Program-made: the position numbers and the translations under genes
Shown: positions 11,551 through 23,905 of the stretch, piece after piece
Position numbering within the stretch: the stretch's first letter is position 1
How the letters are laid out: every line of letters starts with the position of its first letter
Notes under the pieces: generated by a model
Databases searched by the model: none
Told to the model about the DNA's origin: nothing
Seen by the model: the letters and a program-made list of their open reading frames with translations, nothing else
NCBI GenBank assembly: GCA_032622095.1
Contig: CP136061.1
Span: 16,184,440 to 16,248,439, forward strand
DNA length: 64,000 nucleotides
Direction: 5' to 3'
DNA from: Siphonodentalium dalli
Taxonomy: Eukaryota; Mollusca; Scaphopoda; Gadilida; Siphonodentaliidae

Positions 11551-11840
11551 TGGATTACAATATCATAATTATTCTTAGACACGCCCTAGTATCTGTCATC
11601 AGACACTGTACCTGGGCATATAACATACACAAAACCAACATTTTCTGCGCATAGCTGTAATAAATTGTCGAGAGCCAGTCTAAAAGCGCGCGAACTTAAA
11701 ATACTACTTAAGTAGGACTTAATCTTGTTTTGTGAAACGCGTTCTTCAAACGGAAAAGTTACATCATAAGATCCACCTTAGATCTTAGATTAAGTCCATC
11801 TTAAGATAATCTTATGACATTGCATCATGAAACAGGCCCC

Positions 11841-12262
11841 TGGTGTGTAGGCAGTTTCAGAATAAGTCAGAAAGTTGAAATAAAATAAGCAAGAACGCAC
11901 CACGTCCTCCCTTTATTAGGCACCGAGATTCCCATATATATCGTACCTGCATTAAAGGTACACACGTTTATAGATAAGTTATACTTTTCCCAAATATAAT
12001 TGGTGTTGTCCCATCCATAAAAGTAAAAATTAAGTTAATTTCGCGCAAATAAGATATGCATTCTTATGCATGATATACCAAGCACTAACAGCTATTGGGT
12101 TCCAAGCGAGTTGAATATAAACGCTCTTTATATTAGGTTCATTACTTTTGTGTTTCTGTTATTTTAATAAGGGATTGATTATGGCAGGCTTCCAAACATT
12201 ATCACAAAAACTTGTTATTGTTTGTGATTTGTATGGCACACATTATGTGAGTAAACGAAGGA
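11841..12262. other. No recognisable feature
   Basis: AT-rich spacer between the nested TIR element and the repeat that hosts the 6-kb foldback element. No gene signal is seen. Confidence 0.4.
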
Positions 12263-14095
12263 TGCCCAATGCCACTTGAGTCCACGATAAGAGGTACTAG
12301 TTGGGAGTTAGTTAGGGAGCCCACGTATGTTCTATTTACACTTTTGCGTACAAAAGGTTTGACCCCCTAAAGTTGGTACCAATAATGGAACATTCTGAAA
12401 AAACGATTTCTTAAGTTGCGCATTCCTGGGGTTTAGGGGCCACTGAACCCCAAAATGTGCCAAAAATCACTTCTATTTACACTTCCGCGTACATCGATGA
12501 ATTTTGGTTTCATGATACTCCTAAGTGTACTGATAAAGAAAACACAACTTAAGAAAGGGATTTTCCTGGGGTTTTCAGATAAGAAAGGGGATCCCATGCT
12601 GAACCCCAAAACGTGATTTTTCACTTTTTTTTACACTTTCGCGTACATCCATATTTTTTGGTCTCAAAGTACTTTGATATATACTAATTATAAAAACACA
12701 ACTTAAGAAGCAACTTTTCATGGGGTTTTAATATAAGAAGGGGGTCATCGAGTCACCCCCCAAAACGTAAAAATTAACTTTTATTTACATGATTGCATTC
12801 GTCCAACTATTACAACCAATACATCCCTAAATCGATACGATCAACATAAGAAATATATATTCATGTCGTTTTCTGATAAGAACGAGACTAGTTACCCCCC
12901 CCCCCAACCCGATCCATTTTCTAGAACTATAAGTGAGCCAGTTTTATGAAAATTATAGCGAAAAATCTAGTAAAATGTATACAAATGTATATATTTTCGT
13001 GAAGCTAAGACATAATGACACTTTTTTGGGCCAAAATTGAAACTCACCATCAAAGATGGCCACCAAAATGGCCGCCGGAAGTTGAAAATATGACATTTTT
13101 TCACAAATATCTTCTAAATCAATTCATGCTGTTTGGAACTGGTTGAGTAATGCAACTTTATTTTGTATTTTGCATTATACTGATCATTGGAGCAATTAAA
13201 TATGCAATTATTGGGGTCCTAACCCCTTCCGATCCCTCAAATATTCGATTGTACAGAATGCAGTATAAAATTTCACAAAAAATTACAATTGGGATTCTAT
13301 TCGTATTTCAACAAGAAATGAATAGAACTTTGTAATGTAAGTGAGGCATATCATTACCTATGAATATTCCAAATCACTGGAACCAAAATTCTTACTTTGG
13401 CTCAAAATGGCCGCCAAAATATGGAAAATGGTAAATATTACACCAGCGTGTCTTGCAATCGCTTACAAGTTGTGTTGATGTATAAAATGGGCTATTCTGC
13501 ATTCTATATATTGAATACTAACATGTCTGATGCACCATGGTTAATTGTTACTATTTTCACCACTGACATCGTCAAAAATATTGGACTTTTCTCTAAAAAA
13601 CTTGACATAAATATTGGCAAAAATTCAGTTTTCAGGTTTGGACCATTTTTTCTGGTAATATATAACTATCTTTGGATTGAAAGGTGTTTATTGTTTTGGT
13701 CTATCTCAAATGTGTCACACTACAGTGTTTATAGACCAAATTGCTCAAGATGGCTTCCAAAATGTAAAATTCTAATTTTTTACATATATCCCGAACATTC
13801 TCTGCATTATCTGAAAAGGTAGTAAATTGTGACTCACTTGGTTATTATACGTGTTAGTTAATTAACTGACAACTACATGTTCTATTCTGGTTGTCTCAGT
13901 TCCGTATGGGGCATGACAAATTCATTTTAAAGTATGTAATTTTGCCGAGAACCTCTTTTGTGATTTTGGCCATATTTATTGAAAGGAAATTGGCAGAACT
14001 TTGAGACAGAACTGAGATGGACCATAATCTTTGGCTATTCTGGTTCATTATGATAAAAAAAATGTCAACAGGATACAGTGTGGATGCCAAGATCG

Positions 14096-15790
14096 TAGCC
14101 AGGGAGTTACTCTGTGATCATATGTGAGGTGAATAGGTATACAGGGAGTTACTGTATGTCATGACTGATGTGAGTAGGTATACACTGAGTGAATATATGG
14201 TTATGAGTGGGTTGTCCATGGTAAGATTCATCTAGGTATACAGGGAGAGGTAATGGTCAGATGTGAGGTGAATCGGTATGCATGGAGTGACTGTATGGTG
14301 TATGCTTGTGTATATCCAGTACGGGTGCACCCGGTGTGTCTTCATGGTCATCGGTGTGGTGTATGGATATAGCTACATGGTCATCTATGTGTTGATTATG
14401 TATATATGGAGTGACTGCGAGGTCATGGGTGGGATGTACATGCGTTGTCTGTATGATCATGGATGGGGTGTGTGGATAAATAGGTAGTGATTTTATGGTT
14501 ACGGGTAATGTGTATAGGTATACATGGAATGACTGTACGGTCATGATTGAATATGAATACCTGGAGTAAGCTGGTGGACATTATCGGGCGTGTGGGTACA
14601 TAGGGAGTGTCCTTGTGGTAACGGGTGGGATGTATATTTATATATCTCGTGGATGTATTATCATTGGTGGGTGTATATGGCTTAGATGTATTATCATGGA
14701 TGGCGTGTATGAGTATACAGTGAATTGCTTAATTGTCATGTGTCAGGTGTATATTCAAGTATGGATTGTTTGAGTGGTCGTATGTGCGTTTTTTTGTATA
14801 TCTGGAAGGGCTGAATGGCCATTAGTGGGGTTTACATGTATACCTGGAGTGAATTTATGGTCTAGGGTGGGCTGCATATGTATATCGAGTGGTTATATGA
14901 CTATGAGTGTCGAATGGGTATACAGGTAGTGACCGTATGGTTAATGGTGAGATCATTACATGTAGGTATACAAGTAGTGACTGTATGATCATAAATGTAA
15001 CGAACATCTATACAGGGGGTGACAGGCGTATGAGTATACATGTGCCTGGTGTTCCTGTTTGGTGACTCGTGTCGGTATCGTCATGTGTAGGTTATACCAG
15101 TACACACACCTGTTGCTTTATTGTCATGGGCGAGGGATATGTGTATATAGCGAGTAGCTATATGGCCATGGATGAGGTGCATATGCATACATGGAGTGAC
15201 TATACTGACATGGCTGTGGTGTATTAGTATATCTTGAGTGGCTATTCGGCTATGGTGTGACAAATAGGGATACAGGGATTGACATGACCAATGTTGAGGT
15301 GAATATGTATACAAGGATTGACCATGATCGTGTATGAATGTTTTGAATAGGTACACACGGGTTGACTATATGGCCATAGGCCAGGTGAAGGAGTATACCA
15401 GGTAACATGGGTGAGGGTATGTGTATGAAACGAGTGGCTATATGGCCATTGGTGATGTGCATATGTATACCGGAGTGACTTTATGGTCATTGTTGTAGTG
15501 TTGATGTATATATTGATTGTATATTTGACCATGCGTTTGGAGAATATGTATACAGGGATGATGACCTTATGGCCAATGGTGATATGAATGGGTATACAAG
15601 GAGTGACTATATGGTTATGGGTCATGTTTAGGAGTATACCCGGTGTGCCTGCATTGTGACGCGTGGCTGTATGGTCATCCGTGGTCATGGGTCAGGTGTA
15701 CATGTATACAGTGGGTCACTATATTGTTATGTATGTGGTGTTTATGTATATATGTAATGACTGTGTGATAATGGGTGGCTATCGCTTTCC
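14096..15790 (+). repeat. Degenerate tandem array, left half of foldback core
   Basis: Loose repeats of about 40-60 bp have a core GGTATACAGGGAGTGACTGT followed by ATGGTCATGGGTG and spacer. Divergence between units is high. Open frames across it on either strand read through repeats and encode His/Tyr/Thr-rich nonsense, so no gene is called. Confidence 0.8.
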
Positions 15791-15829
15791 TCGATATGAC
15801 ATGACTTCTCTATTGATTAACATACCCTT

Positions 15830-16435
15830 GAGTTACCCCAGTCACTCCATATGCACATAAACACCACACAAATGACAACACAGTCACCCAATTTATACAC
15901 GTACATGTACTAGTACACCTGATCATACAGCCATACTTGGTTATACCCGTACATACCACAAATGAGGATACAGCCACGAGTCACCACGCATGAACACCAG
16001 GTATACACCTACACATGACCATATAGTCACTCTATGTATACATATTCACTACATTCACGATCATACAGTCACTCACTGTATACATATTCACCTCACCATG
16101 GACCATACAGGCACTACATGTATACCTATTCGCCATACACATGACCATAGAGTCAATCCAGGTATACATATGCACATCACCAATGGTGATCCCTTCCAGA
16201 TATACCAATATCCGCCCATACGACCACTCATAAGTTCCATACTTGCCATACTCACACACGCCATCCATGATAATAAATCTACTCCCCATACACCACCAAT
16301 GATAACACATCCACAACATATATAAATATACGTCCCACCGTTACCAACATGACGCTCCCTTTATACCCACACATCATTCATGACCATACAATAACTCCAT
16401 GTATACATATTATCCTCATCTATGATCATAGAGTA
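15830..16435 (-). repeat. Same tandem array in opposite orientation
   Basis: From about 15830 the same unit appears reversed, with ATGACCATATAGTCACTC and GTATACATATTCACC recurring up to 16435. It is about one third as long as the left array, so the two halves are asymmetric around a switch point near 15800. Confidence 0.8.
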
Positions 16436-18478
16436 TTAAACTCCCTGGCTGCCATCTTGGCTTCCACCCTGTATCCAGTTGATAAATTGTTATCATAATG
16501 GGCCAGAATACCCACATATCATGGTTCATCTCAGTTCCGTCTCAAACTTCTCCCCAATCCCTTTCAATAATATGGCCAGAATCACAAAAGAGGTTCTCCG
16601 CAAAATTCCATACTGCAACTTTAAAATGAATTTGTCATGCCCCATACGGAACTGGGACAAACATAATAGAACGTAGTTGTCAGTTAATTACATTGTAACT
16701 AACACGTGACCAAGTGAGTCACAATTTGCCACCTTTTTCGGATAATGCAGAGAATAATGTTCGGGATATGTTAACTTTTAACTTTTTACAAATTTGGTTG
16801 CCATTTTGGAAGCCATCTTGAGCAATTTAGTCTATAAACACCGTAGTGTGACACATTTAAGATAGACCAAAACAACAAACCTTTCAACCCAAAGATAGTC
16901 ATATTTTACTTGAACAAATGGTCGAACCCTGAAAAGTGAATTTTTGCCGATATTTATGTCAAGTTTGTGAGAGAAAAATCCAATATTTCTGGTGATGTCA
17001 GTGGTGACAATAGTAAAAATGATCCATGGTGCATCAATCATGTTAGTATGCAATGTATAGAAAACATATTAGCCAATTGTGTACATCAACCACAACCTGT
17101 AAGCGATTGCAGGACACCCTGGGGCAATATTTACCATTTTCCATATTTTGGCGGCCATTTTCGCAGCCCTTTTGAGCCAAGGTAAGATTTATGGTTCCAG
17201 AGATTTGGAATATTTATAGGTAATGATATGCCTCACTTACATTACAATGTTCTTTTCATTTCTTGTTGGAATATGACTAGAATCCCAATTGTGATTTTTG
17301 TGAAATTTTGTACTGCGTTCTGTAAAATCGAATTTTTGAGGAGTCGGACAGGGTTAGGACCCCAATAATTGCATATTTAATTGCTCAAATGATCAGTTAA
17401 TATACAAAACACAAAATAAAGTTGCATTACTCAACCAGTTCCAAACAGCATGAATTGATCTAGAAGATATTTGTAAAAAATGTCATTTTCAACTTCCGGC
17501 GGCCATTTTGGCGGCCATCTTAGATGGTGAGTTTCAATTTTGGCCCAAGAAAGTGTCATTATGTCTTAGCTTCACGAAAATATATACATTTGTATACATT
17601 TTACAAGATTTTCCCGCTATAATTTTCATAAAACTGGCTCACTTATAGTTCTAGATAATGGATCGGGTTGGGGGGGGGGGGGGGTAACTAGTCTCGTTCT
17701 TATCAGAAAACGACATGAATATATATTTCTTATGTTGATCGTATCGATTTAGGGATGTATTGGTTGTAATAGTGCAACGTTCCAGGTGTGTACGCACATA
17801 CACATACGTTGGACGAATGCAATCATGTAAATAAAAGTTAATGTTTACGTTTTGGGGGGTGACTCGATGACCCCCTTCTTATCTTAAAACCCCAGGAAAA
17901 GTTGCTTCTTAAGTTATGTCTTTATAATTAGTATATATCAAAGTACTTTGAGACCAAACATTATGGATGTACGCCAAAGTATAAAAAAAGTGAAAAATCA
18001 CGTTTTGGGGTTCAGCACGGGACCCCCTTTCTTATCTGAAAACCCCAGGAAAATCCCTTTCTTAAGTTGTGTTTTCTTAATCAGTACACTTAGGAGTATC
18101 ATGAAACCAAAATTCATCGATGTACGCGGAAGTGTAAATAGAAGTGATTTTTGGCACTTTTTGGGGTTCAGCTGCCCCTAAACCCCAGGAATGCGCAACT
18201 TAAGAAATCGTTTTTCAGAATGTTCCATTATTGGTACCAACTTTAGGGGGTCAAACCTTTTGTACGCAAAAGTGTAAATAGAACATATGCGGGCTCCCTA
18301 ACTATACCATGACTTGCACCATGAGCTAATGATAGGCAGAGCACCCTGCTGTATAGGCCGTATTCTAGTGCTTTATCATGCATTGGCTATAGACGATAAT
18401 GTTTTCCCCCTCAAATTGATATTTTCAAAGTGTTAAACTCCATGAACTCATCAGCCCAAATCCAACTTCTAACCCTGT

Positions 18479-18547
18479 GCCAATGCATTCTCTTATATAT
18501 GCGAGTCGACCATAGGTCGCCTCGCATATATAAGAGAATGCATTGGC
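18479..18547. repeat. Perfect hairpin with 26-bp arms
   Basis: CCAATGCATTCTCTTATATA continuing GCGAG is followed by a short loop (TCGACCATAGGTCGC) and then its exact complement. It could be a small MITE core or a transcript hairpin. No target duplication is evident. Confidence 0.85.
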
Positions 18548-18633
18548 CTAAAAATGTTTTATCACTTTTTATCAATTGTTCTTTATTCTATATTAATTTT
18601 TACTTTTTCTTACATTTAAAAACAAAAAAATAA

Positions 18634-19067
18634 TTATCCCGTAGAGAGCCCCACACAGACGACACTCTGTAGTGCATGCTTCCATCTGTGTGAGGCTCCA
18701 TGCGGGTCAATTTTTATTTTTCCACGAATGTGGCACCACTTTAATCTTTCAGCGTAAACCTGTCTGCTTATCTCTTTCATATACCTTATGTTACGTACGA
18801 TGGAAAGGGCATGTTTATTATCTGTTATCTCGCTACAACGGGTCCGTATTACCCTTCTCAACTCAGCCCAAGTAAATCTTAGGAGCCCTCTAAGAGTATT
18901 TTGTTGCATGTATCACTAAATAAATTCTTCCTGTGGTCCCGTACAGTCTGACTCGATAACCTAATCACGTCTGCCACATCCACTGCATATATCTCGATGG
19001 GCATTATCCAGTCCTTAAAATAATTTAGTTCATCTGAATAAGTCCCTATTATGGTGGTCGAGACCAA
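18634..19067 (-). other. Possible decayed coding fragment, unidentified
   Basis: Two overlapping minus-strand frames (19067 to 18879, then 18909 to 18634) could be one coding stretch split by a frameshift near 18890. The residues look protein-like, with mixed charge, Trp and Cys and helix-forming runs such as AELRRVIRTRC, and are unlike the low-complexity shadows elsewhere. I recognise no family. It could be a remnant of a transposon or a pseudogene exon, or chance. Confidence 0.25.
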
Positions 19068-20218
19068 TCAGCCTCTACAGCTTTCGACTGTATTTCCGCT
19101 TCTGATTGCTCTACAACTGCATTTTAGAATAAATGCAATTGTTCATTCAATTGACCTAACATATCCTGCATGTTTGGAATAAATGCATTAGTTCATCAAT
19201 TGACCTAACATATCCTACATATATGAATTGTTTCCTTTTTCGACTCAATCATATGTGGGTGGTTGGTCAGGAGGCAAATCCCTACGATTATTCATCTCTT
19301 ATCGCGAAATTTAGAACCATTTTCTTATCTGCCTCACTAGCAAAATCCGTGCGTAGCACGAATTATGGTTCTCCAATTTACTTTGTCACACACAAAGCAA
19401 TAGTAAACGAACTGATGCTATTTTATATTATCTCATCATCAACATATGTCACTGCATATTCATTCTGACCTGTTTCCCGAGCATTATCTCTTATTGACGT
19501 GTTAAAATGTTTCAGGCACCCCATCTGTGTCAGAGATCATGTAAATGGAAGTCGTGGACAATACGATTCACGATTCCCTGGGAACATGCAAATGGCGTCT
19601 TAATAGAGGTCCAGATTGTAAATACATCAAAGTACAACTGTCATAGTCATTACAAAATTGAGTCTCCTCTAACACACTTACTATATTGCAATTAACCTCT
19701 AACTTAATTTGATCAACTCGTTTTGCAATTTTCGGCGCATTCTTTACAATAATAACAAACATCTATAAGGTAAATGGTTCACCGAACTCAATTAATATAT
19801 CAGGTTTCACTGGTACTCGAGGCGGTGGACTAAATTATTCTGTATATGGTTTTCTATGGTTTTCAACCTCTGGTCCTGACTCATTAATTTATGCAAGGGA
19901 CGAAATCGCTCGCGACATGGGTACACATGCAAACCATCCTGTCATTAATTGAATATTACATTGTTATGTTGTTTCATAATAAGCATAATTCAGTCTATGA
20001 AAAACGTACTCATCTATCATTGGCACAGGTGACATATGCAGTATATTTCCACTTTTTCTTAAGTTCCTGTTCAATAAAAACAACTTTCGTTTATGTCCAA
20101 AATGTCTACAAACTTCTGAACATGATCCGACCATGGCACCATTAAACATGTTCCCCATAGTAGGTCATATCTAGTTGACTCCATGTTGAGTACGCTGGGG
20201 CCTGTACATATAACACAA
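19068..20218. other. No recognisable feature
   Basis: Unassigned AT-rich sequence. A short local duplication (TTGACCTAACATATCCT at about 19151 and 19200) is the only structure noticed. Confidence 0.35.
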
Positions 20219-21187
20219 CTAGCAGGGTTACCCGGCGTTGCCAGGTTACACGTGTTACACGTATTTTCATAAATTGTATATCCAAATGACATCACAAAAC
20301 GTGATTCTTACACATGGAATATAAGTAGTGGCTCACCTTGTCGGATCGGAACGATAGTCATTTTGTTTATTGCGTTTAATCCGTCCCACCAATAAAGAAT
20401 TATTTATTTATTTAATACTGCATATACTTCAGATGTTATAGCATGAAACATGAACATCATAAACACATCAGTTCGAAAAAAAATAAAAGACGACAATTGT
20501 GTTTTACATAGAGATGTATCAATCAATCAATCTAGTCGGTTAGACAAAGATTTTTAGGACACCTGTTTATCATATCTTCATGAAGATACAGATGTTTTAA
20601 AGATATATCCAGGTGCTCCTCTGTTCTGGTGATATATACTGGCTAATCATTTTCAGTTTAAAAGAAATGATGCTATGCATGTATATATAGCTACATTTGC
20701 CCGACACAGCGCGAGATTTTCAGTTGTTTATATTAGGCGATGAGTATTCTAAAAATGAAAGAAATCCCCTGTATCGGGCAGCTATACCCTTGTCAAATTT
20801 CACTATTGGACGATCCTGAAAAGTCATGTGCTACGGACTGCGTTTTCTTTTATCTCAGAAGTAACCATATTTGACTACACATTGTGACCACTATTTTTGA
20901 ACAGGCCTGCTCTACATTTCCATATCTCTTGACATGAGCCATTCTAATATGCAATCCTCTGACGATTCAAGGTCCCTCGGTTTGCAAGAATATGTATCTC
21001 TTAAATAGAATGATATAAATATACTTTTAATGCTTCCTTTTGTGTATCTGTTTTGCTAGATCATTATAGGAATTCCCTGATTTCCATCCCCATATAAATA
21101 TGACAGTTGAGAAGATATAATTGTTCAAGTGACTTATTTCGGTCACCATTTGTCGAGATTGTGAAATTGGAATGCCAAAAACTCCTT
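20219..21187 (-). mobile_element. 1-kb dispersed repeat, copy 1 (Helitron-like end candidate)
   Basis: This stretch matches 32211-33258 over its length at roughly 85 percent by eye. Shared blocks include AGCAGGGTTACCCGG, TGGAATATAAGTAGTGGCTC, CCGTCCCACCAATAAAGAA and ATGCCAAAAACTCCT. Read on the minus strand it ends CCGGGTAACCCTGCTAG followed by T, as expected for a Helitron 3' terminus (short GC-rich inverted repeat, then CTAG before a host T). A TC-type 5' end was not found, so the class is tentative. The Harbinger element begins directly after this copy. Confidence 0.55.
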
Positions 21188-21731
21188 AAGCTACCCTCAC
21201 ACCATAGCGATCAACAGTTGCGTATGGTTGCGAACGAAAAGTAGTGGTCATAAGTTCCGAACGCAACTCACACGCAACTAATAAGTTGTATAGGTTTGAA
21301 GTACGCAACAAGCACGCAGGTGATCGCAGACACACGCAGAGTAAGTTCGGAAATTTTGAACATGTTCAATAATTCTCTGCGAATGCCTGCGATCAATTTA
21401 TACGCAACAGGGACGCAACAGGTACGCTACGCACGCAACACGATCGCAACAGGTACGCAACTCATAAGTTATGAACGCAGGTGATCGCAGGTCCAAATTT
21501 GAGGTATCTGGCCAGGTTTTGGTACCGTACATGTTGCGAATGTGTTGCGTACCTATTGCGATCATTTGCGATCGTGTTGCGTGCCTGTTGCGATCCTTTT
21601 GTGTGTGTAGCGTACCCCCAAACTATTGTGCTTATTCCCAGCGTATCCCCAACCTATTCCCTGCGTATCCAACATATTAGTTGCGTGTGAGTTGCGTGTT
21701 AGTTGCGTACTACATGCGTGTTGAGAAATGG

Positions 21732-21739
21732 TATAAATA
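21732..21739 (+). promoter_or_regulatory. TATA box of the transposase gene
   Basis: TATAAATA lies 53 bp upstream of the likely initiator ATG at 21793, placing a transcription start near 21760. It directly follows the mirrored ACGCAAC repeats, so the element's ends and its promoter are close together. Confidence 0.55.
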
Positions 21740-21792
21740 GTGGGCCTTTTCTAGATCCGTGTCAGTTGTTGGTGGATCTCCGAGGTGACAAC

Positions 21793-23057
21793 ATGGAGCT
21801 ACCTCTTGCTGTTATTGGACATCAATTTAATCTGGTCAATTTAGCACTCCAACACATACAGAATAGAATAAACAGAAGGGAGAGAAGAAGAAGAAGACTT
21901 TGGGTTAGACCATGGATTAGCAGGCGCTTTGACTTTGGTCTCTACGACCAGCTTCTGGTGGAGCTCCGGAACGAGGACCAAGGTGCATTCAAGAACTTCA
22001 TGAGGATGCCTCCCGATATGTACGATGAGCTGCTACGGAGAGTTGGTCCTCGCATCACCAAGCAAAATACCAAGTACAGGTTGCCCCTGGACCCTGGCCT
22101 GAAGATGGCAGTCACTTTGCGGCACCTGGCCTCGGGCACCCAGCACTCCGACATGCAGTACGGATGGGGGGTACCAGACAACACCATCTCAGTCGTGGTC
22201 CGTGAGGTCTGCCAAGCCATCATTGCTGACTACCTGAATACGAGGTGATGACCTGCCCCACCACGGCTGAGGGATGGCGTGCCATATCAGACAACTTCAT
22301 GAACAGGTGGAACTTTCCCCATACACGTGGGGCACTAGATGGGAAGCACGTGGCATGCAGGTGTCCCCCCAACAGTGGATCCATGTATTACAATTACAAG
22401 GGGTTCTACTCTGTGGTGCTCCTGTCCCTCGTAGGTGATGATTACAAATTTATCTGGGCAGACTTGGGTGGTTTATGTTCTTCATCAGACGCCCAAATCT
22501 ACAACAACTGCGAGTTGAAGGAATATGTGGAAGGGGATAACATCGGATTTCCAAGACCAGATCCTCTGCCCAATGACACCCAGGATGTACCCTACTACTT
22601 CATCGGAGACGATGCATTCGCCATCAGAGAGACCACGATGAAGCCCTACGCACTCCGTGGTCTGGATGATAACCACAGGATCTTCATTTGCCGCCTTTCC
22701 CGTATCAGAAGGGTTGTGGAAAATGCCTTTGGCATCCTAGCCAACAATTTCCAGGTTATGCTTGGCACCATGCAGCATCTTCCAGAAAATGTCAAGCTCG
22801 TAACCAAAACCTGCATTTGCCTACACAATCTCATGAGGATACGCTACCCTGGTCTACAGAATCAGCAGCTCGACCGTGTGGAGAACAACGGTGTCATCAT
22901 CGCTGGAGCCTGGAGAGATGGAAGGGATATGCTGGACACCCAGGTAGTTGTTGGGCCAAACACTGCAACCAACAAAGGAAAGAAGCAGAGGAACCTCCTC
23001 AAGCACTGTGTCAACTCAGAGGCAGGTGCTGTTCCCTGGCAAAACAGCATGATCTAG
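21793..23057 (+). pseudogene. HARBI1-like transposase, one 2-nt frameshift
   Basis: Encodes a PIF/Harbinger DDE nuclease (DDE_Tnp_4 type), which cuts and joins element ends in the nucleus. ATG 21793 (ACAACATGG) is the first good start after the TATA box. The first frame (151 codons, to the stop at 22246-22248) carries the basic N-terminal region and the helix-turn-helix-like block FKNFMRMPPDMYDELLRRVG. The reading then shifts at about 22238-22241, where two extra bases (TA) in GAATACGAG explain the break. The second frame continues from about 22242 to 23057 with the catalytic residues in order, numbered from GTG 22245: Asp32 (ALDGKH), Asp122 (IGDD) and Glu159 (RRVVENAFG), plus SSSDAQIY. Total length, about 421 codons, is normal for the family. 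A small intron is a less likely alternative. An AATAAA at 23309 could end the transcript. High codon quality suggests recent activity. Confidence 0.9.
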
Positions 23058-23547
23058 AGGAACCTGTGTTGTTGTAGTGAGATTGATGTATATACTGTAT
23101 TGTTGTTCCATAACATGTTATATTTACAAACTAAGTGTGATCATCACTAAATCTAGAATTCCGATTGGTCGGCGCCCACGTGGCTAGTTGCAATTATTTC
23201 TCGGTGAATGCGCAACAGCTAATAACTGCAAGCTCATAACAACATCGATGCTTCATTTGAGTTTGGAAAGACGAACGCGTAATGTTTTGGGCGAATTTGG
23301 ATTGACTTAATAAATCATCGGGTTTCAATATAAAGATAAATTGTTCCTGTTAACTTTTGCCAAGGGTGCTATGGGATAGTTTGGGCTGGTTTTGTACATT
23401 TACAAAAGTGGCTTTTTCGCTAAATGTATATAAATATAAGGATGAACTGTCATGTAGACTGTTTTTATGGAGATGTAACCGTGACAGATATTCGCAAATA
23501 ACACGCAACTAGCACGCAGGTCAAACGCAACTTGTAAGTTTTTAACA

Positions 23548-23905
23548 ATCGGAGAGAGAATGTATAGGCCTCGATTGAACTGGCCATCGGATAGAGAATG
23601 TGTAGGCCTCGATTGACCTGGCCATCGGAGAGAGAATGTGTAGGCATCGATTGACCTGGCCATCGGAGAGAGGATGTGTAGGCATCGATTGACCTGGCCA
23701 TCGGAGAGAGAATGTGTAGGCATCGATTGACCTGGCCATCGGATAGAGAATGTGAAGGCCTCGATTGACCTGACCATCGGATAGAGAATGTGAAGGCCTC
23801 GATTGACCTGACCATCGGATAGAGAATGCGAAGGCCTCGACTGACCTAGCCATCGGATAGAGAATGTGTAGGCATCGATTGACCTGGCCATCGGATAGAG
23901 AATGG
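23548..23905. repeat. 38-bp minisatellite
   Basis: Nine complete units of 38 bp and a partial tenth start at 23548 and every 38 bp thereafter. The unit is ATCGGATAGAGAATGTGTAG plus GCCTCGATTGACCTGGCC, with few substitutions. Because 38 is not a multiple of three and the unit has no stop on the minus strand, all three minus-strand frames are open with a 38-residue period. These are not genes. The array follows the 3' subterminal repeats of the Harbinger element and may lie inside its right end. Confidence 0.95.

Larger units (their letters stand above)
6997..11840. mobile_element. TIR element with GGGGCCTGTTTCATGAAG ends, outer copy
   Basis: The left end at 6997 and the right end at 11840 are inverted copies of GGGGCCTGTTTCATGAAG. 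TGG occurs at both borders (6996-6998, 11841-11843), suggesting a 3-bp target duplication. The element consists of a left part (6997-8690) and a right part (11554-11840), separated by a second copy of the same family. It has no transposase. Its left part contains an almost perfect hairpin at 7912-7985 built around ACTATACCAGTGGTATAGT. The superfamily is uncertain; a 3-bp duplication would fit a Harbinger-like element. Confidence 0.75.
12297..18304. mobile_element. 6-kb foldback element with long inverted arms and TA target duplication
   Basis: Ends are TAGTTAGGGAGCCC (left, with a 12-bp partial duplication of the tip) and its complement GGGCTCCCTAACTA (right). The arms, about 12310-14095 and 16440-18304, are reverse complements with indels, at roughly 80-90 percent identity by eye. 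Examples are the paired TACACTTTTGCGTAC blocks, the ACCCCAGGAA blocks, and the poly-C run at 12896 facing poly-G at 17672. The centre holds two opposed tandem arrays. The flanks are GAGGTA (left) and TACCATGAC (right); the uninterrupted site GAGGTACCATGAC is present at 6938-6950, so the target duplication is TA. No transposase frame exists. A TA target suggests mobilisation by a Tc1/mariner-type enzyme, but this is inference. Confidence 0.85.

Noticed and set aside
14257-16325. Several His/Tyr/Thr-rich frames of 90-148 codons
   Set aside because: They read through the opposed tandem arrays of the foldback element on both strands.
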